NCBI GenBank assembly: GCA_964461435.1
Contig: CAYWUI010000012.1
Coordinates: 1-64,000 of the forward strand
Direction of reading: 5' to 3'
DNA: 64,000 bases
Source: G020354785 sp964461435
Lineage (GTDB): Bacteria > Bacteroidota > Bacteroidia > Bacteroidales > UBA10428
Part shown: one piece after another, positions 1 through 8,078 of the stretch
Position numbering within the stretch: position 1 is the stretch's first letter
How the letters are laid out: every line of letters starts with the position of its first letter
Notes under the pieces: generated by a model
Seen by the model: the letters and a program-made list of their open reading frames with translations, nothing else
The model's database searches: none
Told to the model about the DNA's origin: nothing
Program-made: the position numbers and the translations under genes

Positions 1-166
1 GGATCCTTTTATGCTCATTTCCCTGAAGGGCTGCCTTGTATGATGACATGCAGATACTGTCACAAATCACCTTTGCCAGAATCTCGTCTTTTTTTATGGG
101 TGGAAGCTCAAATTCTTCGAGCCTGAGATCATTTTTTCCATATATACGTACTGCTTTGGTTTTCAT
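1..166 (-). CDS. Zinc-type alcohol dehydrogenase, L-sorbose-1-phosphate reductase-like (5' part only)
   Basis: Only the first 55 codons are in the window; the gene runs off the left edge. Translating the minus strand from the ATG at 166 gives an N-terminus with the pattern of medium-chain zinc dehydrogenases, with an SICMSSYK segment where most family members have GICGTD; this variant is what I recall for SorE-like L-sorbose-1-phosphate reductases. Members reduce or oxidise a phosphorylated ketose/polyol with NAD(P)H. It is the last visible gene of the minus-strand operon, 57 bp after the aldolase-SDR gene, so it probably interconverts a ketose and a polyol in the same pathway. The family is fairly sure; the substrate is not. 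Confidence 0.7.
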   Translation of the reverse strand, partial: MKTKAVRIYGKNDLRLEEFELPPIKKDEILAKVICDSICMSSYKAALQGNEHKRI

Positions 167-223
167 TTTTCGAGTTTGAAAGAATTTTTTCTAATTAAAA
201 TTATCCGTTAACGTGTTCATAAT

Positions 224-2191
224 TCATTTAAGCATCTCCTGCCCCCCGGTAACAGGTATGGCTTGTCCGGTTTCATATTCCTGTTCAATGACATAGTAAA
301 TGGCTTTCATCACGTCCTTTACCTGGCAACCCCTGCCTACCGGAACCTGACTTTCATAATGGGATTTCACATCGGCAATTGTCTTAGCCCCGGGAACTTT
401 GCCAGTCCTGAGGTATTGTATAAACAATCCTGTTTCAGGATCACTCCATAGCGGGCCTTCGAAAAAGTTACCAGGACATATGGAATTGACTTTTATCCGG
501 TAAGGTATAAGTTCAAGCGCAAATGACTGGGTTAATCCGATCCCTCCGAATTTACCTCCTGCATAGGCGAAGTTCTTTTTACTGCCTTTTAATCCCGACT
601 TGGAATTGATCTGGATAATATCTGAAAAATAGGATGGATGATGTTTCGATTGAAGTATTAAAACCTGTGAAGCATGTTTGACACAAAGGAAATATGCGAT
701 GTAGTTAACCCGGGTTACCTTTTCAAACACTTCAAGGCTCATTTCTTCCAGTCCGCCTGCATACAAGATGCCGGCATTGCTGATAAAAACATCAAACCCG
801 CCGAAATTCTTAACTGTTTCATAAACCAGGTTATCAAGCGATTCCGGGCCGGTTACATCCGTTTTTACAAAAAGGGCCTTGTTTTCTGAACTTTCACGAT
901 TGAGCTTCTCAGTTATTTCCCTGCCTTTTTCTTCCAGCAGGTCGGCTATGATGACATTGGCACCTTCAGCAAAAAAATCTGCAGCAATGCCCCTGCCAAA
1001 GCCTTGGGCCCCACCTGTAACTATAACAGTTTTGTTTTCAGCTTTGCCCTGTTTCTGGCTCGTACCGGATACTTTTCTGCGGTAATTCTCCACTTCCCGG
1101 TTTTCGATGAAATCAATGAAGGGTTTCTCCAGGAAATGTGGCCCGCCAAAATTGTGTGAAAGATAGTTGATTTTCATCTTATCTTCAAACACGTCCTGAA
1201 CGGCCTCTGCCGATTTCAGGTTATCCTCAAACGCAATAATACCGTATCCTTTAAGGCCTGCCACCTTTGGTAAATAACCGTGCTGTTGCTGAAATTCCAC
1301 TAACTCCCGGGAACACTCGCTGATAATGGCTTCGGATTCCTTTTCCCCGAGGAACAGGGAATTCGCTTTGCAATAAACAATCTGGTCGGGGGTAAAAGGC
1401 CGCATAACCTGTTCAAAGCTTTCAGCATCGTTTATGAAATGTTGAATCAGCGAGTTGTTTCGTATCTGTGCTGTTTTAATCCCTTCTTCAGAGAACAGCA
1501 TTCGCAATGCCGGTAATATTTTAACAATATTTCCGGGGACATCCGCTGGTTGAATATCAAGAGGTTGTTTCAGCTGTTTGCTGATCGTATTTATGATATT
1601 GTCATACAGTTGCATGATTTTTTTAATGGAATCTGCCGAAACAGCTATGCCATGGTTTTGTATAAAAATGACCTGTGGATCCGATGTATGTTTTATTCTC
1701 CAGGATTCGAGCGAAATGCCTGTTTTGGCAAATAACTGGTAGCCTGGATTGCAATAGGGCACAAACAAGACATCCTCACCTAACAGCTCCCTGATTTTTA
1801 TTTCTGCATCATTGGCACAGGTAAGTGCATTGATCAGGGTGGGTTGTGTATGAACCACGTACGAATAACGGATAAGGTTATGGAGTAACGTTTCCACTGA
1901 AGGCCTTACACTGACATCTGGCAGACAGGCTGCGGCAAGGTCGGCTTTCACTTCAGCCTCACGGGTGTTTATATCTTCGCTGTATTTTTTATGGATCATT
2001 GGCTCGAGTAACGTCCTGTATAAAATAGCAAAACCATCCGGGGTAATATTGGCAAGTGATGAGCCACTGCCTTTAATCCAGATATGCTTGTCATTTTTAT
2101 AGGAGGTATTGCCGCCGCCGGCAATGACAAAATCTTTATTACTTCCGTAAAAACGTGATATTTCGACCAGATCGGACAGGTATTTTTTCAT
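224..2191 (-). CDS. Class II aldolase fused to short-chain dehydrogenase
   Basis: A 655-residue two-domain enzyme. Residues about 1-370 are a class II (zinc) aldolase domain: a GGGNTSYK motif near residue 25, a VVHTQPT segment and an NHG motif, as in fuculose/rhamnulose-phosphate aldolases. Residues about 390-655 are an SDR domain with the nucleotide loop TGGAQGFGRG, an NAG motif and the catalytic YAGGK (Y-x3-K). The SDR half resembles sorbitol-6-phosphate 2-dehydrogenases. The arrangement recalls the bifunctional RhaEW aldolase/lactaldehyde dehydrogenase, but nothing else here is a rhamnose gene. It starts 5 bp after the PHP gene stop, so it is co-transcribed with it. Inferred role: oxidation of a polyol or ketose derivative plus aldol cleavage within one pathway. 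Confidence 0.8.
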   Translation of the reverse strand: MKKYLSDLVEISRFYGSNKDFVIAGGGNTSYKNDKHIWIKGSGSSLANITPDGFAILYRTLLEPMIHKKYSEDINTREAEVKADLAAACLPDVSVRPSVETLLHNLIRYSYVVHTQPTLINALTCANDAEIKIRELLGEDVLFVPYCNPGYQLFAKTGISLESWRIKHTSDPQVIFIQNHGIAVSADSIKKIMQLYDNIINTISKQLKQPLDIQPADVPGNIVKILPALRMLFSEEGIKTAQIRNNSLIQHFINDAESFEQVMRPFTPDQIVYCKANSLFLGEKESEAIISECSRELVEFQQQHGYLPKVAGLKGYGIIAFEDNLKSAEAVQDVFEDKMKINYLSHNFGGPHFLEKPFIDFIENREVENYRRKVSGTSQKQGKAENKTVIVTGGAQGFGRGIAADFFAEGANVIIADLLEEKGREITEKLNRESSENKALFVKTDVTGPESLDNLVYETVKNFGGFDVFISNAGILYAGGLEEMSLEVFEKVTRVNYIAYFLCVKHASQVLILQSKHHPSYFSDIIQINSKSGLKGSKKNFAYAGGKFGGIGLTQSFALELIPYRIKVNSICPGNFFEGPLWSDPETGLFIQYLRTGKVPGAKTIADVKSHYESQVPVGRGCQVKDVMKAIYYVIEQEYETGQAIPVTGGQEMLK

Positions 2192-2196
2192 TGTGT

Positions 2197-3438
2197 CTAA
2201 TTCTTAAAGTATGATATTGTATGATGAATGACTGCATTCCCAAGTTTTACAAGCTTTCCTTTTTCATCAAATAAAGGTAATCCTTGTTTATCAATAAAGC
2301 CGGTTTTCTGGTTTGCCCTTAAGTACTGATGCGCGGTAACCACACATGTCCCTTCATATGAAATCCTGAGCAGAAAATCGTCCAGCGTTACTTTGCCTCG
2401 TGTGTAACATGTTAGCGGGATCATTCCCGGAGCATTATGCTCTGTTCCGAATAAAATAACAAAGCCCTTATCATTGAAGTATTTGACATATTTCCGTAGA
2501 TGGTCAGCATGGTTACGTCCGGGTATAAACTCAATACATCCAATGCTACGTTTTGTCAGTTCAGAATACAAACCGTCAGGATCTTTTTCGTATTCAGTGA
2601 AATCTCCGTTTTTATCGTCCAGGAGCAGTGGATAACATGGAATACCTCCGGCATCTAAAATTAACCTGATAATTTCATCAAGGACCATGAATACACTTTC
2701 ATCTTCAGCCACGAATGCCAAACCTCCGGTTTTTAGAAGGTTACCCCTGATCTCGTTTTCAATACCGGAGATATCCGTTATGGCAGACTGCAGGTTTTTC
2801 CCGCCGAAAATCTTTTGTAACAGGCTGATCCTTTCTTCCTCATCATTTGCATATTCATTCACGGCTATCCGGATAGCTTTTGCAACATGCCTTTCCCGGA
2901 CAAGGTTCCTTGCACATTTAATTCGGATATCTTCATAATCAAGCCGGAGGGGAAGATCAATCCGGGCGAACCAATCATTGGTTTTAAGAACCATTGCCTT
3001 TACCTGTTGCTGGCTTTTTTCGATAACAGTTTCTAGTTTTCTGAGATATGAAGGTCGAAGGTGAAACGGATAATCCAGGCCTTTCCCGCTAAAATAACAC
3101 CTGCCCGGGTTATTCGGATCATTGATTCGTATGTTAAGCTTTTGCTCATCTTTTAGAAGACCTATAAATTCAATATTGAACAATGGAAAAATATTATGTT
3201 GAAGGGCCTCGCTGCAAAAATCTTCATAACCTTCTGTTACAAAGAAATCATTAATGCCAATAACAGAGATATTTTCCACCTTTGCCATCGCAAAAACTGT
3301 TTTAATACTGTCGAAGGCGCTGAAGGAATATGGCGTATGGATATGGGCATTGACGTTCAGTATTGTTTGTTTGGGATACATCTTTAACAATGTTCCCGGG
3401 TCTGGCAGCATAGCAAGAAAATTCTTACAGGTATTCAT
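2197..3438 (-). CDS. PHP-domain metal-dependent hydrolase
   Basis: A 413-residue soluble protein with the N-terminal PHP signature H-x-H (His32 and His34 in AHIHTPYSFS), a variant of the usual LHxHTxYSDG metal-binding motif. PHP domains bind two or three metal ions and act as phosphoesterases or amidohydrolase-like hydrolases. A second likely metal-ligand region is GTEHNAPG near residue 330. There is no signal peptide. The gene lies between the E1 gene (12 bp gap) and the aldolase-SDR gene (5 bp gap), so it is very likely part of the same catabolic route, perhaps a sugar-phosphate phosphatase or a lactone/cyclic-ester hydrolase. That role is inference; the sequence does not name the substrate. 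Confidence 0.65.
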   Translation of the reverse strand: MNTCKNFLAMLPDPGTLLKMYPKQTILNVNAHIHTPYSFSAFDSIKTVFAMAKVENISVIGINDFFVTEGYEDFCSEALQHNIFPLFNIEFIGLLKDEQKLNIRINDPNNPGRCYFSGKGLDYPFHLRPSYLRKLETVIEKSQQQVKAMVLKTNDWFARIDLPLRLDYEDIRIKCARNLVRERHVAKAIRIAVNEYANDEEERISLLQKIFGGKNLQSAITDISGIENEIRGNLLKTGGLAFVAEDESVFMVLDEIIRLILDAGGIPCYPLLLDDKNGDFTEYEKDPDGLYSELTKRSIGCIEFIPGRNHADHLRKYVKYFNDKGFVILFGTEHNAPGMIPLTCYTRGKVTLDDFLLRISYEGTCVVTAHQYLRANQKTGFIDKQGLPLFDEKGKLVKLGNAVIHHTISYFKN

Positions 3439-3450
3439 AAATTCTTCTTT

Positions 3451-5919
3451 TTAAATCCCCAGCCTGTTTCGTTTTAATTGCTCATCCACAGTAAAATTGG
3501 TATTGACCTGATGGCCTTTTAGCGGAAGGATGCGTTCATGAATGGCATCAATGATCCAATCAGCCTGCGGGAAGAAATGGTTTTCCATTTCGTAGGCAGG
3601 TGTGATCCAGTTGCGTGAACCAACTACCACAGGCGGGGCATCAAGCTCATCAAAGGCCAGTTCGGCAATGTTGGAAGCCATATCCCGCAAGTAAGAGCCG
3701 CGTGAGCAGGCATCGCTTGCCAGCAGGATACGGCCTGTTTTCTTAACCGATTCGAGCACCAGTTCATAATTAAACGGCACCAGGCTCCGGGCATCTATGA
3801 TCTCAGCCGAAAGGCCATATTTCTCCCGGAGTACATCCGCAGCCTTAAGTACCACATAAAGTGTAGATCCTATGGTCAGTATGGTGATATCCGATCCCTG
3901 GCGTTTGATATCTGGTTCGCCAATAGGTATTTCATAATATCCTTCAGGAATCCCTCCTTCGTGGAACTGCTCACCGACATCATAAATACGCTGGCTCTCA
4001 AAATAAATCACCGGGTCGGTCCCTTGTAAGGCACTGTTCATCAGTCCTTTTGCATCATATGGAGTGGCAGGGAAAACGATCTTTATACCAGGGATGTGCG
4101 CGACCAGCGAAGACCAGTCCTGTGAATGTTGAGCCCCGTATTTTGATCCGACAGATACCCTGATCACTACCGGCATCCTGATGAGGTTCCCGCTCATTGC
4201 CTGCCATTTGGGAAGCTGGTTGAATACCTCATCGCCGCTGCGCCCGAGAAAATCGCAATACATTATTTCAGCAATTACCCTGCCTCCGCATATACCGTAT
4301 CCGACAGCCGTTCCTGCAATAGCTCCTTCGGCTATCGGTGAATTAAAGAGACGGTGATAGGGAAGTGATTCTGTTAACCCGCGATAAACGGCAAAAGCCC
4401 CGCCCCAGTCGCGGTTCTCCTCGCCGTAAGCTACTAATGTCGGGTCTTTATAAAAGCGGTCTATGATGGCTTCAAATATTCCGTCGCGCAATTGAAACAG
4501 CTTGGCTTTTGATAACGGGTTACCATTTTTGTCAAGATAATACCGTCCCTTGTTCCTGTTTGACTTGACCCGTGGGTTTTCATCAAGGGGCAGCGAAACT
4601 TCGGGTTCACGGTCATCCAGCTTGTCGGCAGAACCGTTGGAGAACATCATATCACCAATAGCGTCAGGATAACTTGCAAGGTTAAGCCGCGGTGAGATAT
4701 CGTCATTGATGACAAGGCTAAGAATGGTTTTAATCCGCTCAATTGTAGTAATTTGGATATGGTCAAGGGTATCCTGAGCTGTAATACGGGTCTTGATGAG
4801 TTCTTTTCCGAAGACAACAATCGAATCCGCTTTCTGCCATGCTTCCAATTCCTCCTTGCTTCTGTATGATGAAGCATCGGATGGTGAATGGCCGCTATAC
4901 CGGTAGGTAAGTGTATCCAACAACACGGGTCCTTGATTATTTAGAAGAAGTTCTTTTTTACGCCTGAAAGCATCGATTACTGCCAGCGGGTTGTAACCGT
5001 CAATCCTTTCTGCATGCATCATTTCGGCATTGACGCCTGCACTGATACGCGCGGCAATACCGAACCCCATTGTCTCGCCACAGGTCTGGCCTCCCATGCC
5101 ATACTGGTTGTTCATGATATTGAATAAAACAGGCAAGCCGCCTTTGTATTCCCCCTCCCATAAACGGGTATATTGGTCCATGGCAGCAAAAGAGATGCCT
5201 TCCCAGACAGGGCCGCAGGCCAGGGATGCATCACCGATGTTACAAACCACGATACCGGACTTTTTATTGATTTTTTTGTACAATGCCGCACCTACGGAAA
5301 TGTCTCCCGATCCGCCGACAATAGCATTGTTGGGATAGACACCGAAAGGTGTAAAAAAAGCATGCATGGATCCGCCCAGGCCTTTGTTAAAACCATTCTC
5401 ACGGGCAAAAATTTCAGCCAGCGTACCATACAGAAGAAACATGACTGCCAGGTCTTTTTCATTGCTGTGATGGACTTTCTCGACAACAGAAAGGAGTGCG
5501 CCTTTAAAGTAGTCTTTCATAATATTCATCAAAGCTTTTACAGACAGCTGGTGAATGGCTGAAAGGCTTTTGGCCAGTATTTCACCATGGCTGCGGTGCG
5601 AACCGAAAATGAAATCATCCACGGTGAGGTGATAGGCCATGCCGACAGCAGCAGCTTCCTGTCCCATGGACAGATGGGCAGGACCCGGGTGATTATAGGC
5701 TATGCCTTTATATTCATTTTTTATTTTAATATCGTTCAACATGCTTTCGAATTCGCGGATAATAACCATGTCACGGTAAATACGTATCAAATCGTCATCA
5801 GTAAAATTGATACGCTCCTCTGCCATGGTTTTATTGTATTGGTTCACCGGTATGGTCCCAAATGCAATTTCTCCTGGTTTTCGTAAAAGGGCCGGATCAA
5901 TCAACTGGCTTTTTGGCAT
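3451..5919 (-). CDS. Thiamine-dependent 2-oxoacid/acetoin-type dehydrogenase E1, alpha-beta fusion
   Basis: An 822-residue fusion of E1 alpha (about residues 40-410) and E1 beta (about 470-815). The alpha half has the SHRSHGE and GGSMH motifs and a thiamine diphosphate motif starting GDAS near residue 228 and closing at MNNQYGMGG. The beta half has GEEN, SPIAEGAIAG and AQHSQDW, corresponding to the TPP-contacting Glu and the active-site His region. Two insertions are unusual: about 50 residues between HGEILAKS and the GGSMH loop, and about 12 residues inside the TPP motif, so GD and NN lie 43 residues apart instead of about 31. It follows the E2 gene by 23 bp. No E3 gene is seen here. The complex should oxidatively cleave an oxo-acid or alpha-hydroxyketone to an acyl-CoA; the substrate is unknown. 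Confidence 0.85.
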   Translation of the reverse strand: MPKSQLIDPALLRKPGEIAFGTIPVNQYNKTMAEERINFTDDDLIRIYRDMVIIREFESMLNDIKIKNEYKGIAYNHPGPAHLSMGQEAAAVGMAYHLTVDDFIFGSHRSHGEILAKSLSAIHQLSVKALMNIMKDYFKGALLSVVEKVHHSNEKDLAVMFLLYGTLAEIFARENGFNKGLGGSMHAFFTPFGVYPNNAIVGGSGDISVGAALYKKINKKSGIVVCNIGDASLACGPVWEGISFAAMDQYTRLWEGEYKGGLPVLFNIMNNQYGMGGQTCGETMGFGIAARISAGVNAEMMHAERIDGYNPLAVIDAFRRKKELLLNNQGPVLLDTLTYRYSGHSPSDASSYRSKEELEAWQKADSIVVFGKELIKTRITAQDTLDHIQITTIERIKTILSLVINDDISPRLNLASYPDAIGDMMFSNGSADKLDDREPEVSLPLDENPRVKSNRNKGRYYLDKNGNPLSKAKLFQLRDGIFEAIIDRFYKDPTLVAYGEENRDWGGAFAVYRGLTESLPYHRLFNSPIAEGAIAGTAVGYGICGGRVIAEIMYCDFLGRSGDEVFNQLPKWQAMSGNLIRMPVVIRVSVGSKYGAQHSQDWSSLVAHIPGIKIVFPATPYDAKGLMNSALQGTDPVIYFESQRIYDVGEQFHEGGIPEGYYEIPIGEPDIKRQGSDITILTIGSTLYVVLKAADVLREKYGLSAEIIDARSLVPFNYELVLESVKKTGRILLASDACSRGSYLRDMASNIAELAFDELDAPPVVVGSRNWITPAYEMENHFFPQADWIIDAIHERILPLKGHQVNTNFTVDEQLKRNRLGI

Positions 5920-5942
5920 GTTAAGTCTTTTTATTCAATTGA

Positions 5943-7211
5943 TTATTTAATCTCAAAATTCTCTATTCGTGTTTTTATCTCTTTAAGGAACAAGGTAGCT
6001 GGCCCGCCATCAATGGCACGATGATCATATGTTAGTGACAAACCAATGACAGGAATGAAGACAAATACTCCGTTTCCTATGTCATCAGGACGATAGGTGA
6101 TGGTATTAACGCCCAGAATGGCAACCTGCGGAAGGTTGATTATGGGAGTAAACATTTCCACGCCGTAGCTGCCAAGGTTCGAAACAGTAAAAGATGCCGC
6201 GGTGCTCGACAGGATTTCGGGATTTATGCTGCCTTTGCGGCAAAGGGAGGCAATTTCATGAAGCCTTGAGGATAAATCCTTTAATGAAAGATCACTTGCA
6301 TTCAGTACCGCAGGTACCATCAATCCGCGCGGTGTATCAACTGCAAAACCAAGGTGAATTTTCTTAAACCTGCGTATGCTTTCAGCGGTAAAATGGCTGT
6401 TCATCTCGGGATGGCATTCCAAAGCTTTGATTACTGCAAAGCAGATCATATCATTCAGGGTAATATCCTGTTGGCTGTCACCAGTGCTTTTTATTTTTTT
6501 TCGCAATTCGAGCAGTTTCCGGACATCTGCACTCATATGATGGGTTAGTTGGGCTGAATTGCTGATGGATTCATGCATCGTCAGGGCAATAATCTTGCGG
6601 ATATTCGACAATTTCTTTTCTTCATATTCAAGGGTGGCAGTTATTGCTTCGTCATTGGCTGAAAGAGATGATAAAACGGTTGACCTGCTGACGGCTGCAT
6701 CCTCTGTCGGGCCGTATTTTTGGATAACAGCTTCGATATCACGGGCAATGATACGCCCATTTGGACCGGTTCCTGTGATTTGATCAAATGAAATGCCATG
6801 TTTGGCAGCCATGTTACGGGCGCGCGGAGAGATAAGCGATTTACGACCCGCGATATCATGTTCAGGGATTAATTTTTGCTGAACATCTGAAACTTCGGAT
6901 AAGGTTTCCTGCAAGGATATTTCCTCAGTCTTTTTGGAATTTTCAGCGGGCTGCAATTGTCCGGTTGGTTCGCCTTTCTCCCCAATGAATGCAACAGTTT
7001 CCAGCACAGGTACCTCATCACCCTCCTTATAAATAATTTTCAATAGGATCCCGTCTTCTTCAGCTTCAAATTCAAAGGATGCTTTATCGGTCTCGTATGA
7101 AAAGAGCAGGTCTCCTTTTTTTACAGTTGCTCCCTCTTCTTTAAACCAACGCGAGATGATACAGGTTTCAACAGATTGTCCCTGCCTTGGCATGATAACT
7201 GGTATGGCCAT
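5943..7211 (-). CDS. Dihydrolipoamide acyltransferase (E2) of 2-oxoacid dehydrogenase-type complex
   Basis: A 422-residue E2 core with the standard three parts. The N-terminal lipoyl domain carries the lipoylated lysine at Lys43 in ETDKASFE. A peripheral-subunit-binding domain follows near residues 125-165 (SPRARNMAAK, then GTGPNGRI). The C-terminal acyltransferase domain ends with DHRAIDGG, with catalytic His397 and Asp401. It transfers the acyl group made by the neighbouring E1 to CoA. It is the first gene of the minus-strand operon, preceded by a clear promoter and a palindromic operator, and it opposes the GntR gene. The start ATG at 7211 gives a canonical lipoyl-domain N-terminus. The E3 partner is presumably encoded elsewhere. 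Confidence 0.9.
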   Translation of the reverse strand: MAIPVIMPRQGQSVETCIISRWFKEEGATVKKGDLLFSYETDKASFEFEAEEDGILLKIIYKEGDEVPVLETVAFIGEKGEPTGQLQPAENSKKTEEISLQETLSEVSDVQQKLIPEHDIAGRKSLISPRARNMAAKHGISFDQITGTGPNGRIIARDIEAVIQKYGPTEDAAVSRSTVLSSLSANDEAITATLEYEEKKLSNIRKIIALTMHESISNSAQLTHHMSADVRKLLELRKKIKSTGDSQQDITLNDMICFAVIKALECHPEMNSHFTAESIRRFKKIHLGFAVDTPRGLMVPAVLNASDLSLKDLSSRLHEIASLCRKGSINPEILSSTAASFTVSNLGSYGVEMFTPIINLPQVAILGVNTITYRPDDIGNGVFVFIPVIGLSLTYDHRAIDGGPATLFLKEIKTRIENFEIK

Positions 7212-7253
7212 ATTTAATTTATTTCAGCAAATAATTGCAGGTATTTTTACTAA

Positions 7254-7269
7254 ACTTGTAAAGATATGT
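7254..7269. promoter_or_regulatory. Possible second, degenerate GntR operator half-site
   Basis: The sequence ACTTGTAAAGATATGT repeats the left arm (ACTTGTA) of the perfect palindrome at 7338-7353, but its right arm matches at only 4 of 7 positions. It lies 43 bp upstream of the E2 start codon, in the expected leader of the operon mRNA. A second weaker site at this distance could support co-operative repression, but one conserved half-site of seven bases can arise by chance in AT-rich DNA. Confidence 0.35.
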
Positions 7270-7321
7270 TAAATTAATTATTATTTTTGTATATAAAAAA
7301 TGCAGTTATAAAAACTGTTTG

Positions 7322-7351
7322 CAAATATATAAAATAAACTTGTATTTACAA
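7322..7351 (-). promoter_or_regulatory. Bacteroidetes-type promoter for the E2-E1-PHP-aldolase operon
   Basis: Reading the minus strand, TTG (complement of 7349-7351) is followed after exactly 19 bases by TATATTTG (complement of 7322-7329). This fits the TTG-N17-20-TAnnTTTG promoter of the Bacteroidetes primary sigma factor without a mismatch. Transcription would start near 7315, about 100 bases upstream of the E2 gene. The -33 element lies inside the palindrome at 7338-7353, so the bound regulator would block the polymerase. Confidence 0.65.
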
Positions 7352-7353
7352 GT
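7338..7353. promoter_or_regulatory. Palindromic operator for the divergent GntR/HutC regulator
   Basis: ACTTGTATTTACAAGT is a perfect inverted repeat with 7-base arms and a 2-base centre. Its size and TTGTA/TACAA core fit operators of HutC-subfamily GntR regulators. It lies 14 bp before the regulator's start codon and covers the -33 box of the operon promoter, so a bound repressor would control both directions. Confidence 0.65.
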
Positions 7354-7367
7354 AATATTTTTTTAAT

Positions 7368-8078
7368 ATGCATAAACCTTTACCACAATACCGTCAATTA
7401 TACGAAGACCTCCGAAAACAGATTATAGATGGTATTTATAAAAATGGTGATTTATTGCCATCAGAAAATGCTCTTTGCTCCCAATACGGTTTTACCAGGC
7501 AGACTGTAAGGCAGGCGCTGGATGCTTTGCTCTACGAAGGCATGATCCGAAAGCACCAGGGCAAAGGAAGCATTGTAACAGGTCCGCCGAAAGGCATAGG
7601 TATTTTGTCTATATCGGGGACAACATCGGCTTTGGGCATGCATAACCTGCAGACACGTATACTTTCAAAACCTGCTGTTATTCCGTGGCCTGAAGATTTT
7701 ATGTTCCCGCTCAGTGAGGAGGTAAAAATGTCAGGGTGTATTTATCTTGAACGGCTTAGACTGGTGGATAATGTACCCGTATTTTATGACGTTAATTACC
7801 TTCCAAATATCAACCTTCCCCGTTTCTGCAACCGGAAATTTGAAAACCAGTCGTTGTTTGACATTCTTCGCAGGGCATACAGAATAGAGGTAACCAGTGG
7901 TGAGCAGCGCATAAGGGCAGTTAGGGCGGATGACACTATTCATCGGTTCCTCGACGTGCCGCCGGGCCATCCTGTTTTACACCTTCAACGGAAGCTGGAA
8001 ACAAACCGGCTGGCTTATTATTTTTTCTCTTCTATCTATTGCAACACGGTGGAGCATGCATTGTATGGGACGTTTTAG
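7368..8078 (+). CDS. GntR-family (HutC/UTRA) transcriptional regulator
   Basis: A 236-residue regulator. Residues about 5-70 form the winged helix-turn-helix of the GntR family (LLPSENALCSQYGFTRQTVR, then GMIRKHQGKGS). Residues about 90-230 are a UTRA ligand-binding domain, which in this subfamily usually binds a small sugar or acid and releases the DNA. It is transcribed divergently from the E2-first operon with a 156-bp gap holding a matching palindrome, so it very probably regulates that operon and itself. Its 3' end overlaps the decayed FISUMP gene on the other strand by 4 bp. The length and the C-terminal HALYGTF look complete. Confidence 0.85.
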   Translation: MHKPLPQYRQLYEDLRKQIIDGIYKNGDLLPSENALCSQYGFTRQTVRQALDALLYEGMIRKHQGKGSIVTGPPKGIGILSISGTTSALGMHNLQTRILSKPAVIPWPEDFMFPLSEEVKMSGCIYLERLRLVDNVPVFYDVNYLPNINLPRFCNRKFENQSLFDILRRAYRIEVTSGEQRIRAVRADDTIHRFLDVPPGHPVLHLQRKLETNRLAYYFFSSIYCNTVEHALYGTF

